From contig JAKAPD010000001.1 of the NCBI GenBank assembly GCA_021812025.1, positions 1-28,952 of the forward strand: 28,952 bases of DNA, given 5' to 3'. A model generated the notes under the pieces. That model had not been told where the DNA came from. It saw only the letters and a list, made by a program, of their open reading frames with translations, and made no database searches. Below, one piece after another: positions 20,684 to 28,005 of this stretch (positions are counted from its first letter, which is position 1; the number at the start of each line of letters is the position of its first letter). Made by a program: the position numbers and the translations under genes. Source of the stretch: Microcaldota archaeon. Lineage in GTDB: Archaea > Micrarchaeota > Micrarchaeia > Micrarchaeales > Micrarchaeaceae.

Positions 20684-21466
20684 ATGGGAAATGCGGATTT
20701 CCCTCCATTACAGCCTATGTCAAAAGAGGAGGCCGAGGCGTTACATAGAATGTTTGGGGACGGTGGGTTCTATACTGGCTTCAAGGCAGAAGACGATTTG
20801 CCGATAAGGAGAATACTGGTCAGCGTGGCCGAAAAAGAGGGAGTCGTCGAATTTATTAACACTTTCAAACCATTCATTCCAGAAGTAATCTCGACAGGGG
20901 GGACATTCGATAGATTGACTGCTGGCGGAATAGACGCATGGCCATTGGAGAGAGTCGCAAGGACGGGGCAGATGCTTGGCGACAGGGTCAAGACATTACA
21001 AGTTGATATTGCAGCCCCGGTGTTGGCTGACAAAACAGACAAAGAGCACATGAAAGATCTTTACAGATTAAGGCTAGAAAGCAAAAGGGACATACGGCCG
21101 ATAGATCTTATCGTAGTAAACCTATACAAATTCGAGGAGTTTCTAGCGGGACTGCAGGCAAAAATGGAAAAAGAGGGCCGTGCCGAACTTACGGAAGAGG
21201 AGCGGAAGAAATTAACATCTCTTATCGATATAGGCGGTCCCACGCTCCTAAGAGGCGGAGCAAAGAACTTCCATTCTGTAGCAGTAGTCTCCTCACCAAG
21301 GCAATATCAAAAAGTAGCCGCAGAAGCAAAACAGCTCGAAGGAAAACTATCAGTAAAATTGAGAGAGGAGCTTTCCCTTGAAGCTTTTGAAAGGACGGCG
21401 CAGTATGATACGGCAATAGCTGCAGCGAAGAAGGCATTCAAGGGGCAGCTTAGCCGCAGCTTCTAA
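20684..21466 (+). CDS. Stand-alone IMP cyclohydrolase (N-terminal domain of PurH)
   Basis: A 260-residue protein matching only the N-terminal MGS-like IMP cyclohydrolase domain of bacterial/eukaryotic PurH (ATIC), which closes FAICAR to IMP, the last step of purine synthesis. The AICAR transformylase domain is absent. Aligned segments are RRILVSVAEKEGVVEF, VISTGGT, DRVKTL with Lys103, DLIVVNLYKFEE with Tyr148, and LIDIGGPTLLRGGAKNFHSV with Asp182 and Lys194. These correspond to ATIC Lys66, Tyr104, Asp125 and Lys137; the last two keep their 12-residue spacing. The usual RVKTLHP is RVKTLQV here, and there is an extra charged stretch after Tyr148. About 40 N-terminal residues precede the domain. 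GTGAT lies three bases before the ATG. Confidence 0.82.
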   Translation: MGNADFPPLQPMSKEEAEALHRMFGDGGFYTGFKAEDDLPIRRILVSVAEKEGVVEFINTFKPFIPEVISTGGTFDRLTAGGIDAWPLERVARTGQMLGDRVKTLQVDIAAPVLADKTDKEHMKDLYRLRLESKRDIRPIDLIVVNLYKFEEFLAGLQAKMEKEGRAELTEEERKKLTSLIDIGGPTLLRGGAKNFHSVAVVSSPRQYQKVAAEAKQLEGKLSVKLREELSLEAFERTAQYDTAIAAAKKAFKGQLSRSF

Positions 21467-21478
21467 CCCACATAAATC

Positions 21479-21489
21479 TTTTTATAATT
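21479..21489 (+). promoter_or_regulatory. Putative TATA box for rad50
   Basis: TTTTTATAATT about 34 bases before the rad50 ATG, immediately followed by the 8-base palindrome at 21490-21511. Confidence 0.47.
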
Positions 21490-21511
21490 AGACAGAGATA
21501 ATACTCTGTCT
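21490..21511. promoter_or_regulatory. Perfect 8-bp inverted repeat at the rad50 promoter
   Basis: AGACAGAG, spacer ATAATA, then CTCTGTCT. It lies between the TATA-like box and the start codon, covering the expected transcription start, and its right end touches the TGAT ribosome-binding element. This suits a repressor operator or an RNA hairpin controlling rad50. No second copy was noticed in the window. Confidence 0.55.
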
Positions 21512-21517
21512 GATTTT

Positions 21518-23815
21518 ATGATTAGCTCCATAGAGATAACCAACTGGAAGACCCACAAGAGCACGAAGCTCAACTTCCAGAAAGGGGTTAATGTCCTAAT
21601 AGGCATAATGGGAGCTGGAAAGAGCTCCGTCATGGATGCGATATCTTTTGGCTTGTTTGGCACGTTTCCTGCGCTTTTGCAAAGGAGGGTGACTCTTGAA
21701 GACCTGATATCCAATCTTGCGGAATCAAAGGAAGCAGAAGTAAGGCTCAATTTCACCGCAAACGATGATTCTTATTCTGTTATCAGGAAAATAAGCCCGA
21801 ACGGAAACTCTGCAAAGCTGGAGAAAAACGGCCAGTACCTTCAAACTCAGGCTGCTCGTGTAAATGAAGAAGTTGAAAACCTTCTGAAAATAGACTACGA
21901 TACGTTCTCGCGTGCCATATACGCGGAGCAGAACCAGCTCGACTACTTCCTAGAGCTCACAAAGGGCGACAGGAAGAAGCAAATAGACCGGATGCTGGGC
22001 CTGGACAACTTCGCAATAGCGGAAGAGAATGCAACGACGCTGATAAACACCATAAAGTCAACGATAAAGGCAGAAGAAGAGATTCTCGCAAGAATCGATG
22101 TCAAGGAGTTGAAAGAGCAGATGAAAAGGACTGAAGATGAAATGGCAGCCCATCAAAAAGAGACGGAAGAGCTGGAAAAGATGGTAAAAGAGCAAAGGCA
22201 GAGCCTCGATCTCACGAAGAAAAAACTTGACGAGCAGAAGGCACTCTTCCAGAAAAAGAAATCGATAAATGATGAGACACTCAGGATTAACAGCAGGATC
22301 AACACACTCGATGAAGAGATCGAGAAGATAAAAGCGCTGAACATAAACGAAGAAAGGCTCAAGAAGGACACAGAAGAAAAAACAGCCAGGGGCGCGCTGC
22401 TTTCAGGAGAGCTTTCCGAGTTGAAGAAAAGCGAGAGGGAAACAGTAAGGAAACTGTCAGAAGCTGAGAGCGAAGCTAAAAATGCCGAGAAAAAGATCGC
22501 AGAACGCGACAGGATAAGAGAACAGAACAAGGGAAAGACTGAGGAGGCCCTCTCGAATAATCTGGATGAAGCGGAGAAAGGCATCGCGAAGATGCTTGAG
22601 GACATTTCCTCTTTCAAGAGCAGGAAGTCGGAGACCGAGGAATGGATGAAAGAGCTCAGCAAGCACCTCAGCGTCTGCCCGGTGTGCGAGAGGGAGCTTG
22701 GAGAAGAGCTGAGGCAGAAGCTCGTAAGCAAAAAGAAATCGACACTTTCAGATCTAGACTCACAGATCAAGGACATAAGCGCGAAAATCGAGGAGAAAAA
22801 GAAAGTGCATAAGGAGCTATCAGAAGAGCTCAACAGTTTCAAGATGGCAAAGCAGAAGCTCGCAGAATACTCCGATATCGAGATGGATCTCGATTCATCC
22901 AGAAAAGAGCGGGAAAGGCGCAAGAAAGAGCTGGAAGATATTGCTGCAAAACTCGATAGAACGACCAAAGAGCACGAGTCAATTTCAAAGGAGCTGCAGA
23001 AGCTCAACGCGGATTCCGAAACTATCAAGAGAAAAAATGCCTATGCCGGTGAAATAAGCAAAAGCATGGCAATCCTAAAGGCCAAAAAGGAAGAAGCGAG
23101 TAGTATATTTGTAGATGAGAAGGAAATAGACGTGCTTCAGGATTCGCTCACAAAACAGAGCGCCCGGCTCAGCGATATGGAATCTAAAATCGAGGGCAAC
23201 AGGAAGTATATCAAGAACCTGCAAGACCAGATAGAAGAAAAAGGCAAGCAGGTCAGGAACTTTAGCGATATGGAGAAAAAGATCGAGAAGCGCAGGAGCC
23301 AGCTAAGCAACCTAAATAAGTTCAAAGCAGCGTTGATAGACACTGAAGCGTTGCTCAGGAACCAGCTTGTTTCGTCCATCAACAGCCTCATGCAGGCCCT
23401 GTGGCGAGAACTTTATCCTTATGGCGATTACATGGGCATAAGGCTCAATGCCAAGAAAGACGATTATTCTCTGGAAGTAAATACCAGCATAGGCGGAGAG
23501 TCAGAATGGCTAGAAGTCGATGGCATAGCGAGCGGCGGGGAGCGCAGCATATCGTGCCTCACGATGAGGATAGCGCTCGCCATGGTCATAGTGCCGAACC
23601 TAAAGTGGCTGATTCTCGATGAACCAACGCACAACATAGACTCCAACGGGATAGCGAAGCTTATAGAAGTTCTAACTGGCACACTGCCCAAAGTTGTAGA
23701 GCAGATATTCATCATAACGCACGACGAGGAGCTAAAGCAGGTGGGCTCTGCGAAGATTTACCAATTGGAAAGGGACAAAGCGGCAAACGGCCATACTACC
23801 ATAGCAGAAACATAA
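21518..23815 (+). CDS. rad50: DNA double-strand break repair ATPase Rad50
   Basis: A 765-residue SMC-like ATPase that partners Mre11 in tethering and processing DNA ends. Walker A is GIMGAGKS (residues 29-36; most Rad50 have Asn where Met31 sits), Q-loop AEQNQLD, zinc hook CPVC (Cys387, Cys390) at the exact middle, ABC signature SGGE (672-675), Walker B LILDEP (Asp701, Glu702) and a His switch in IITHDEE. Long Lys/Glu heptad coiled coils flank the hook; each arm is shorter than in Pyrococcus Rad50 (about 880 residues). TGAT lies four bases before the ATG. It follows the IMP cyclohydrolase gene by 51 bases, with its own promoter-like region. Mre11 is 18 kb away. Confidence 0.93.
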   Translation: MISSIEITNWKTHKSTKLNFQKGVNVLIGIMGAGKSSVMDAISFGLFGTFPALLQRRVTLEDLISNLAESKEAEVRLNFTANDDSYSVIRKISPNGNSAKLEKNGQYLQTQAARVNEEVENLLKIDYDTFSRAIYAEQNQLDYFLELTKGDRKKQIDRMLGLDNFAIAEENATTLINTIKSTIKAEEEILARIDVKELKEQMKRTEDEMAAHQKETEELEKMVKEQRQSLDLTKKKLDEQKALFQKKKSINDETLRINSRINTLDEEIEKIKALNINEERLKKDTEEKTARGALLSGELSELKKSERETVRKLSEAESEAKNAEKKIAERDRIREQNKGKTEEALSNNLDEAEKGIAKMLEDISSFKSRKSETEEWMKELSKHLSVCPVCERELGEELRQKLVSKKKSTLSDLDSQIKDISAKIEEKKKVHKELSEELNSFKMAKQKLAEYSDIEMDLDSSRKERERRKKELEDIAAKLDRTTKEHESISKELQKLNADSETIKRKNAYAGEISKSMAILKAKKEEASSIFVDEKEIDVLQDSLTKQSARLSDMESKIEGNRKYIKNLQDQIEEKGKQVRNFSDMEKKIEKRRSQLSNLNKFKAALIDTEALLRNQLVSSINSLMQALWRELYPYGDYMGIRLNAKKDDYSLEVNTSIGGESEWLEVDGIASGGERSISCLTMRIALAMVIVPNLKWLILDEPTHNIDSNGIAKLIEVLTGTLPKVVEQIFIITHDEELKQVGSAKIYQLERDKAANGHTTIAET

Positions 23816-23841
23816 CCAAAAAAGCCAACTGCAACGTTTTG

Positions 23842-23916
23842 CGTTTTCTGGTGAATATTGGCCAAGGACGCGGGGCTTTCAACTCTAAAACTCGGGTTCA
23901 AATCCCGAGAGAATCA
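23842..23916 (+). tRNA. Degenerate tRNA-Glu(UUC)-like sequence
   Basis: A 75-base stretch folds with exact tRNA dimensions: acceptor CGTTTTC/GAGAATC, TG at 8-9, a D-arm with GGCC in the loop, anticodon loop CTTTCAA (anticodon TTC, Glu), four-base variable region, and a perfect T arm TCGGG-TTCAAAT-CCCGA (23892-23908) followed by A73. The TATTGGCCAA part resembles archaeal tRNA-Glu D arms. Weak points are C1-C72 and C27-A43 mismatches, two bad D-stem pairs, several G-U pairs, no TATA box and no encoded CCA. It begins 27 bases after the rad50 stop, and its last three bases overlap the ftsZ stop on the other strand. Either a decayed pseudogene or an atypical functional tRNA; I favour decayed. Confidence 0.5.
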
Positions 23917-24948
23917 GATGGCTCCTAGTCCGAAGTCAAGGCCCTTGCCTTCCTCATCTCTTCCAAATATCGACGCGCTGTGTATTCCCGTGAAGATCGC
24001 TATTACTGACACTCTTCCGTTGTAAGCGGGATCTATCCTTGCGCCCCATATCACGTTCGCTTCTGGAGCGGTTATATCAGTTATCCTGCTGCCTATCTCG
24101 TTTGCATCCCCCAGAGACATGTCTTCTCCGCCGGTTATATGCAGCATTACAGATTTCGCCCCCTCATAATCGACGTCGAGCAGCTTGTTCCTGAACGTGT
24201 CTTCTACTACCTCATTTACCTTGTTGGCTCCTTTTCCCTCGCCTATGCTTATGAATGCGAGGCCCCCTGTGCTCATTATGGATCTTATGTCCGAGAAGTC
24301 CACATTTATCAGGCTAGGTGTGTTTATAGATTCTGTGATCCCGCGCACAGCCCTCGAAGCGACCTCGTCCGCTACCTTGAAAGCCTGCTCTATCGCAAGG
24401 TTCGGATAGAGCTGCACGAGCCTCTGGTTGTCTATAACTATGAGCGTATCGACGTTTTTCCTGAGCTCCTCGAGCCCCTTTCGCGCCACCTGGATCCTTA
24501 CCCTTTCTAAGGCAAAAGGCACCGTGACTATGCCTATCACTATGGCGCCGTTCGCCTTCGCTATCTCTGCAACTACTGGCGCAGATCCTGTTCCTGTACC
24601 TCCACCCATTCCTGCTGTAACGAAAACGAGATTGTAATCCCTGAGCGAGTCCTCTATTTCCGTCCTAGAATATTGCGCAGCCTTCGCACCTATCTCCGGA
24701 AAACCTCCTGCGCCGAGGCCTCTTGTCAGCGCCCCTCCCAGAAGTATCCTTTTTATCGTGGAATCCATGCTGTTCAGGTGCTTCGCATCCGTGTTCATGG
24801 CGATAAGCGTGGCTCCCTTTATACCCATCCTAGACAGCCTCTGCACCGTGTTGCTCCCTCCGCCGCCACAGCCGCATACGGCTATCTTTGTCCTGAAGAG
24901 GTCGCTCTCGTTAGGGGAACTATTAAGCGCGCTCTCTATGAGATCCAT
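23914..24948 (-). CDS. ftsZ: Cell division GTPase FtsZ
   Basis: A 344-residue tubulin-family GTPase that polymerises into the division ring. GTP-binding features are GCGGGGSNTV (26-35), the tubulin signature GMGGGTGTG (113-121), and the synergy-loop segment NVDFSDIRSIM, which completes the neighbouring active site. The C-terminus ends in GLDFGLGAI, close to archaeal FtsZ ends that bind SepF-like anchors. I chose the ATG at 24948: it has GGTTGA upstream and lies about 35 bases from a TATA-like TTTTATATC (24979-24987), whereas the in-frame TTG at 24978 would sit on the box. It is divergent from a membrane protein gene that shares this promoter region. FtsZ1 versus FtsZ2 class was not resolved. 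Confidence 0.93.
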   Translation of the reverse strand: MDLIESALNSSPNESDLFRTKIAVCGCGGGGSNTVQRLSRMGIKGATLIAMNTDAKHLNSMDSTIKRILLGGALTRGLGAGGFPEIGAKAAQYSRTEIEDSLRDYNLVFVTAGMGGGTGTGSAPVVAEIAKANGAIVIGIVTVPFALERVRIQVARKGLEELRKNVDTLIVIDNQRLVQLYPNLAIEQAFKVADEVASRAVRGITESINTPSLINVDFSDIRSIMSTGGLAFISIGEGKGANKVNEVVEDTFRNKLLDVDYEGAKSVMLHITGGEDMSLGDANEIGSRITDITAPEANVIWGARIDPAYNGRVSVIAIFTGIHSASIFGRDEEGKGLDFGLGAI

Positions 24949-24978
24949 TATGTCAACCCGATAAGCAATATCTGGCAA

Positions 24979-24990
24979 GATATAAAAGAT
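24979..24990. promoter_or_regulatory. Shared divergent TATA region of ftsZ and membrane protein
   Basis: One AT-rich element, GATATAAAAGAT, reads as a TATA box on both strands: about 35 bases before the ftsZ ATG (24948, minus) and about 27 bases before the membrane protein ATG (25012, plus). Only 63 bases separate the two start codons, so both genes probably use this site or closely overlapping ones. Confidence 0.45.
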
Positions 24991-25011
24991 TATACTGCGC
25001 CTATAACGGCT

Positions 25012-25689
25012 ATGGCAGCCATGCGGAAGCGAGAGGCCTTCATAAGGGAGGGAGACGGCCTGATTGTGTTCGGCGCAGGATTGATAGTAAGTTTGCTGGC
25101 CGTACTGTTCTATCCGCTCGCCTATCTGGGATTATTCCTTGATATTGTAGGAATCATATTGATATTGGCAACGTGGAACAGGATAGAGCACAAGGAAAGG
25201 CAATACATCGTGTACGCCATAGTGCTCTATATACTGACAGTTGTAGTGGTGCTGGCGATAATATTCTCGCTGCTATTCGGCAGCTTCATAACTGCGATAA
25301 ACCAGCAGCGCGCGAATATGACTTCCCCGGCAAGCAATTCAATAATAATAACAAACGCCACGAACCAATTGATAAAGCAGGTCATTCCTATATCTGCCTG
25401 GGCGAAAATACCAACAGCCATAGCGTTGATGCTGTTCCCGCTGGGTTTCGCGGTCAAAAGAGAGCGCTATCTCCTTTATGCTTCTGCGGCAATCGATATT
25501 GTGCTGGGCATAGCGTTGTATGCCGTAATAGCCTTCGGTTACATGCAGGCTCCTACCCTATCATATGAGCCCGGGCTCGCGCCAATGCTTAACTACTCAT
25601 CCGGTTTGCTGGTCTTTTCGCTGGGAACCGTGCTTTTCGGACTTGCCTATATATGGATAGGCAGCAGGCTGAGGAACAGAAAGAAGTGA
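25012..25689 (+). CDS. Membrane protein of unknown function, divergent from ftsZ
   Basis: A 225-residue protein with about six hydrophobic segments: 16-38 and 40-52 (DGLIVFGAGLIVSLLAVLFY), 64-88, an Asn/Ser/Thr-rich external-looking loop around 98-118, then 120-140, 148-172 and 188-212, ending in the basic RLRNRKK. No catalytic motif is seen. The build resembles archaeal DUF973-type proteins, but I cannot assign it firmly. The alternative start ATG at 25021 would remove three residues. It shares its promoter region with ftsZ, which may point to a role in the envelope or division, though adjacency is the only evidence. Confidence 0.55.
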   Translation: MAAMRKREAFIREGDGLIVFGAGLIVSLLAVLFYPLAYLGLFLDIVGIILILATWNRIEHKERQYIVYAIVLYILTVVVVLAIIFSLLFGSFITAINQQRANMTSPASNSIIITNATNQLIKQVIPISAWAKIPTAIALMLFPLGFAVKRERYLLYASAAIDIVLGIALYAVIAFGYMQAPTLSYEPGLAPMLNYSSGLLVFSLGTVLFGLAYIWIGSRLRNRKK

Positions 25690-25702
25690 CGACAGGCATC
25701 TT

Positions 25703-25728
25703 TTTATATATATTGATGCTAAATAAAG
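25703..25728 (+). promoter_or_regulatory. Putative promoter of the L10e gene
   Basis: Two TATA-like stretches, TTTTATATATA (25703-25713) and CTAAATAAA (25720-25728), lie 45-70 bases before the L10e ATG. The longer leader than in neighbouring genes may allow feedback control, as is common for ribosomal protein genes. Confidence 0.33.
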
Positions 25729-25772
25729 AGTACGGCTTATTCTTTACAAAGTTAAGCTAGAAGTGCATAGCA

Positions 25773-26318
25773 ATGTCTAAACTCAGACCCGCAAGGACGA
25801 TGAGGAACCCGAACTCACAGGCATGGGCAAGGTACTCTCTGAGAAAGCCGAAGAAGAACTACATAAGGGCTCTTCCACACATAGCTATAGAAGTCTTCAA
25901 GAGCGGCACAAGGGTGGGCGGCTACGATTCGGCGGTTTCCCTGCTATCAGAGCAGCCCATACAGCTTAGGTCAAATGCGATAGAAGCCGCGAGGAAAGTG
26001 GCGAACAAGCACATGGAGAACGCTTTGCAATTAGACTACTACATGAGGCTTTGCGTCTACCCGCATAATGTAATAAGAGAGCACAAGGTCATGGCCGGCG
26101 CAGGTGCAGACCGTCTATCTAGAGGCATGCACATGGTGTTCGGAAGGCCGACCTCTGTGGCTGCAAGGCTTCAGACAGGCCAAAAGCTCTTCGAGATACA
26201 TGTTTCCAAGAACAACATACCGGTAGCGAAAGCTGCGCTGAAAAAGGCAATCTCGAAGCTTTCGGGCAACTACAAGATAAGGGCCGAGGAGATGGCTGCC
26301 AGCAAGACCGCATCATAA
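25773..26318 (+). CDS. rpl10e: 50S ribosomal protein L10e (uL16)
   Basis: A 181-residue ribosomal protein L10e/uL16, which sits near the peptidyl transferase and A-site region. Visible matches are the N-terminal basic KLRPARTMRNPNSQAWARYS, RVGGYDSAV, the internal AARKVANKHMENAL, the flexible-loop region AGADRLSRGMHMVFGRPTSVAARLQTGQK and a C-terminal amphipathic helix. Length is standard for archaea (about 170-180). GTGC at 25764-25767 may serve as a weak ribosome-binding element. The dph2 gene follows 24 bases after the stop. Confidence 0.9.
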   Translation: MSKLRPARTMRNPNSQAWARYSLRKPKKNYIRALPHIAIEVFKSGTRVGGYDSAVSLLSEQPIQLRSNAIEAARKVANKHMENALQLDYYMRLCVYPHNVIREHKVMAGAGADRLSRGMHMVFGRPTSVAARLQTGQKLFEIHVSKNNIPVAKAALKKAISKLSGNYKIRAEEMAASKTAS

Positions 26319-26342
26319 GCGCCCGCTACTTTTGTGAAGAAG

Positions 26343-27266
26343 ATGAAAATACTGCTGCAGTTCCCTGAGGGCTTGAAGCAAGAGGCGCTAAAGCACGCGA
26401 AGGAACTCGAAAAAGATGGCCACGAAGTATTCATATCCGCATCGCCCACCTTCGGGGCCTGCGACCTTGCGCTTGACGAGGCAAGGGGCATAAAAGCCGA
26501 CAAGCTCATACACTTCGGCCATGCGGAATTCCACAACGTGGATTTCCCAGTGGAGTACGTCCATTACCCTATAGATGCACCTCTGTGCCTTTTGGAAAGC
26601 TCGCTTGAGCAGCTCAAGCCCTACAGGACAATCTCTATAGTCACAACCGTACAGCACATACACCAGCTCGATAATATCAGAAAGTTCTACGAAGAGAACG
26701 GGAAAAATGTCATAATAGGCAAGCCGTTCGGCTTTGCGAAGGCCCCCGGGCAGATACTCGGCTGCGACATAGGCAGCGCCGCATCGGTAGACAAGGAAGT
26801 CGATGCACATGTGTATTTCGGGGGCGGAATGTTCCATCCGCTGGGCGCCCTTCTCCAGACATCAAAACCGTTCTTTGCGATAGAGCCGTTTGAGAACAAG
26901 ATGGCGAGAATCGATGGGCTTAGAGACACCTACAAGAAGAGGAGCAGGGGAAAGATAATGGGCTCTCTCGAAGCCAGAAACTTCGGCATTCTCGTAAGCA
27001 CGAAGAACGGCCAGCACAATATGAACCTTGCAAAAGTGCTGAAGAAGAAGATTGAGGGCCAGGGGCTCAACGCGGAAATACTCGTAGCGAACACATTCGA
27101 TTTCGATTCGATAAACAACATGCTCGAGTTCGACGCCCTTGTGAATACCGCATGCCCCAGAATAGGCATAGACGACATAGACAGAACAAGGAAGCCGCTG
27201 CTGAGTGCGAACGAGCTCATGGAAGTATTGAGGATAAAGGCGGAACTGATCCTAAGCAAGAAGTAA
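26343..27266 (+). CDS. dph2: Diphthamide biosynthesis enzyme Dph2
   Basis: A 307-residue archaeal Dph2, the non-canonical radical SAM enzyme that transfers a 3-amino-3-carboxypropyl group from SAM to a histidine of elongation factor 2, the first step of diphthamide synthesis. The three cysteines binding the 4Fe-4S cluster are visible, one in each repeated domain: Cys40 (FGACD), Cys141 (LGCDIG) and Cys271 (NTACPRIGIDD). The N-terminal ILLQFPEGL is the family start. I chose the ATG at 26343 because GTGA lies five bases upstream; that GTGA contains the in-frame GTG at 26334. It directly follows the ribosomal L10e gene, a translation-related pairing. Confidence 0.9.
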   Translation: MKILLQFPEGLKQEALKHAKELEKDGHEVFISASPTFGACDLALDEARGIKADKLIHFGHAEFHNVDFPVEYVHYPIDAPLCLLESSLEQLKPYRTISIVTTVQHIHQLDNIRKFYEENGKNVIIGKPFGFAKAPGQILGCDIGSAASVDKEVDAHVYFGGGMFHPLGALLQTSKPFFAIEPFENKMARIDGLRDTYKKRSRGKIMGSLEARNFGILVSTKNGQHNMNLAKVLKKKIEGQGLNAEILVANTFDFDSINNMLEFDALVNTACPRIGIDDIDRTRKPLLSANELMEVLRIKAELILSKK

Positions 27267-27299
27267 AATCAAAAAGAAGAAGAAAGAAAAAATAAAAGA

Positions 27300-27325
27300 A
27301 AAGGTTTCGCGCTTACGAAACCTTT
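27300..27325 (-). terminator. Hairpin terminator overlapping the pilin stop codon
   Basis: A perfect 10-base inverted repeat, AAAGGTTTCG and CGAAACCTTT, with a six-base loop containing the TAA stop of the pilin gene (27313-27315). Read on the minus strand it is followed by a T-rich run (TTTTCTTTTATTTTTTC, 27284-27300), so it is a good intrinsic terminator for the pilin gene. The T-run is only on that side. Confidence 0.65.
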
Positions 27326-27849
27326 ACCGTGAATGTCGCTACCGGGTTGACCACATTGGCTCCATTCGACTGGTATCTGAGCCAGAGCTTTCCTGAGAAC
27401 GGCGTTCCAATCGGATATGGACTTATTGTGTTCGGCGGGAATCCTGCGCACGTCAATGATGTAGTCACAGTCAATCCAGAGCCCAAGGTTCCGACGGACT
27501 GGTTTACTCCAGCTGAGTTCAACACATAATTTGTCCCTGCCGGCGGGTTTATGAATCCGCTTGTGGCATCTGGCACCGTCGTCTGGTTTCCGCACTCAAG
27601 ATATGCATTGTTTATGGTGCTACCCTGGTTCTGACCGAACGATATAGTGAGTATCCCGTTCGAGTTCAGCACTGGCGTCGAGCAGCTTATGCCCGCGCTT
27701 GGCAAACACTGGTTGCCCAATAGGTTGGATCCGCTGAAGCCTATTATAATGAAGATAATCGCCAGAACGACGGTTATCATCAAAATGGCCCAACCATATG
27801 TCATCAAATATTCCATGGCGCTTTGCGCATTAGATCGGTTAGTTACCAA
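27313..27849 (-). CDS. Type IV pilin-like protein with class III signal peptide
   Basis: A secreted or surface protein of 178 residues with an archaeal class III (type IV pilin) signal. The leader VTNRSNA is followed by QSAMEYLMTYGWAILMI, where cleavage before Gln9 by a prepilin peptidase (PibD-like) would leave Glu at position +5, as the signal requires, and then a hydrophobic helix of about 20 residues. The rest is Ser/Thr/Asn-rich with Cys pairs, typical of pilin or adhesin heads. I chose the TTG at 27849: GGTGAT lies three bases upstream, and a TATA-like element is about 40 bases away. The ATG at 27885 sits on that element. No pilus assembly genes are nearby. Confidence 0.78.
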   Translation of the reverse strand: MVTNRSNAQSAMEYLMTYGWAILMITVVLAIIFIIIGFSGSNLLGNQCLPSAGISCSTPVLNSNGILTISFGQNQGSTINNAYLECGNQTTVPDATSGFINPPAGTNYVLNSAGVNQSVGTLGSGLTVTTSLTCAGFPPNTISPYPIGTPFSGKLWLRYQSNGANVVNPVATFTVKVS

Positions 27850-27881
27850 ACCATCACCTTCGTTAGAGCATGGAAAGATAA

Positions 27882-27891
27882 GCATTTAAAT
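27882..27891 (-). promoter_or_regulatory. Putative TATA box for the pilin-like gene
   Basis: Minus-strand ATTTAAATGC about 37 bases before the proposed TTG start at 27849. It overlaps the ATG at 27885, making that start unlikely. Confidence 0.4.
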
Positions 27892-27967
27892 CTTATTGCT
27901 GTGCGAAATTAATTTATCCTAAGAGGAAAACGAAAAAACCACACACAGTAACAGATTTTCCCATTAG

Positions 27968-27976
27968 TATTAAAAG
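27968..27976 (+). promoter_or_regulatory. Putative TATA box for gdhA
   Basis: TATTAAAAG about 34 bases before the ATG at 28006. The 156-base spacer between the pilin start and gdhA holds only these two promoter-like elements. Confidence 0.42.
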
Positions 27977-28005
27977 TCTGACCATAGATGTGTAAGTGTG
28001 ATTAT

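Noticed and set aside
22153..23028. Long Ser/Phe-rich open frame (291 codons) on the minus strand inside rad50
   Set aside because: It is the antisense of the Lys/Glu-rich coiled coil of Rad50; reversed AAG/GAG/GAA codons give Ser/Leu/Phe without stops. Rad50 motifs on the plus strand are unmistakable.
23611..23617. GATTCTC inside rad50, an exact match for the missing 5' acceptor strand of the tRNA-Glu-like sequence (possible split tRNA)
   Set aside because: It encodes part of the Rad50 Walker B motif, and the bases after it do not form tRNA positions 8-25; a 7-base match in this distance is easily chance.
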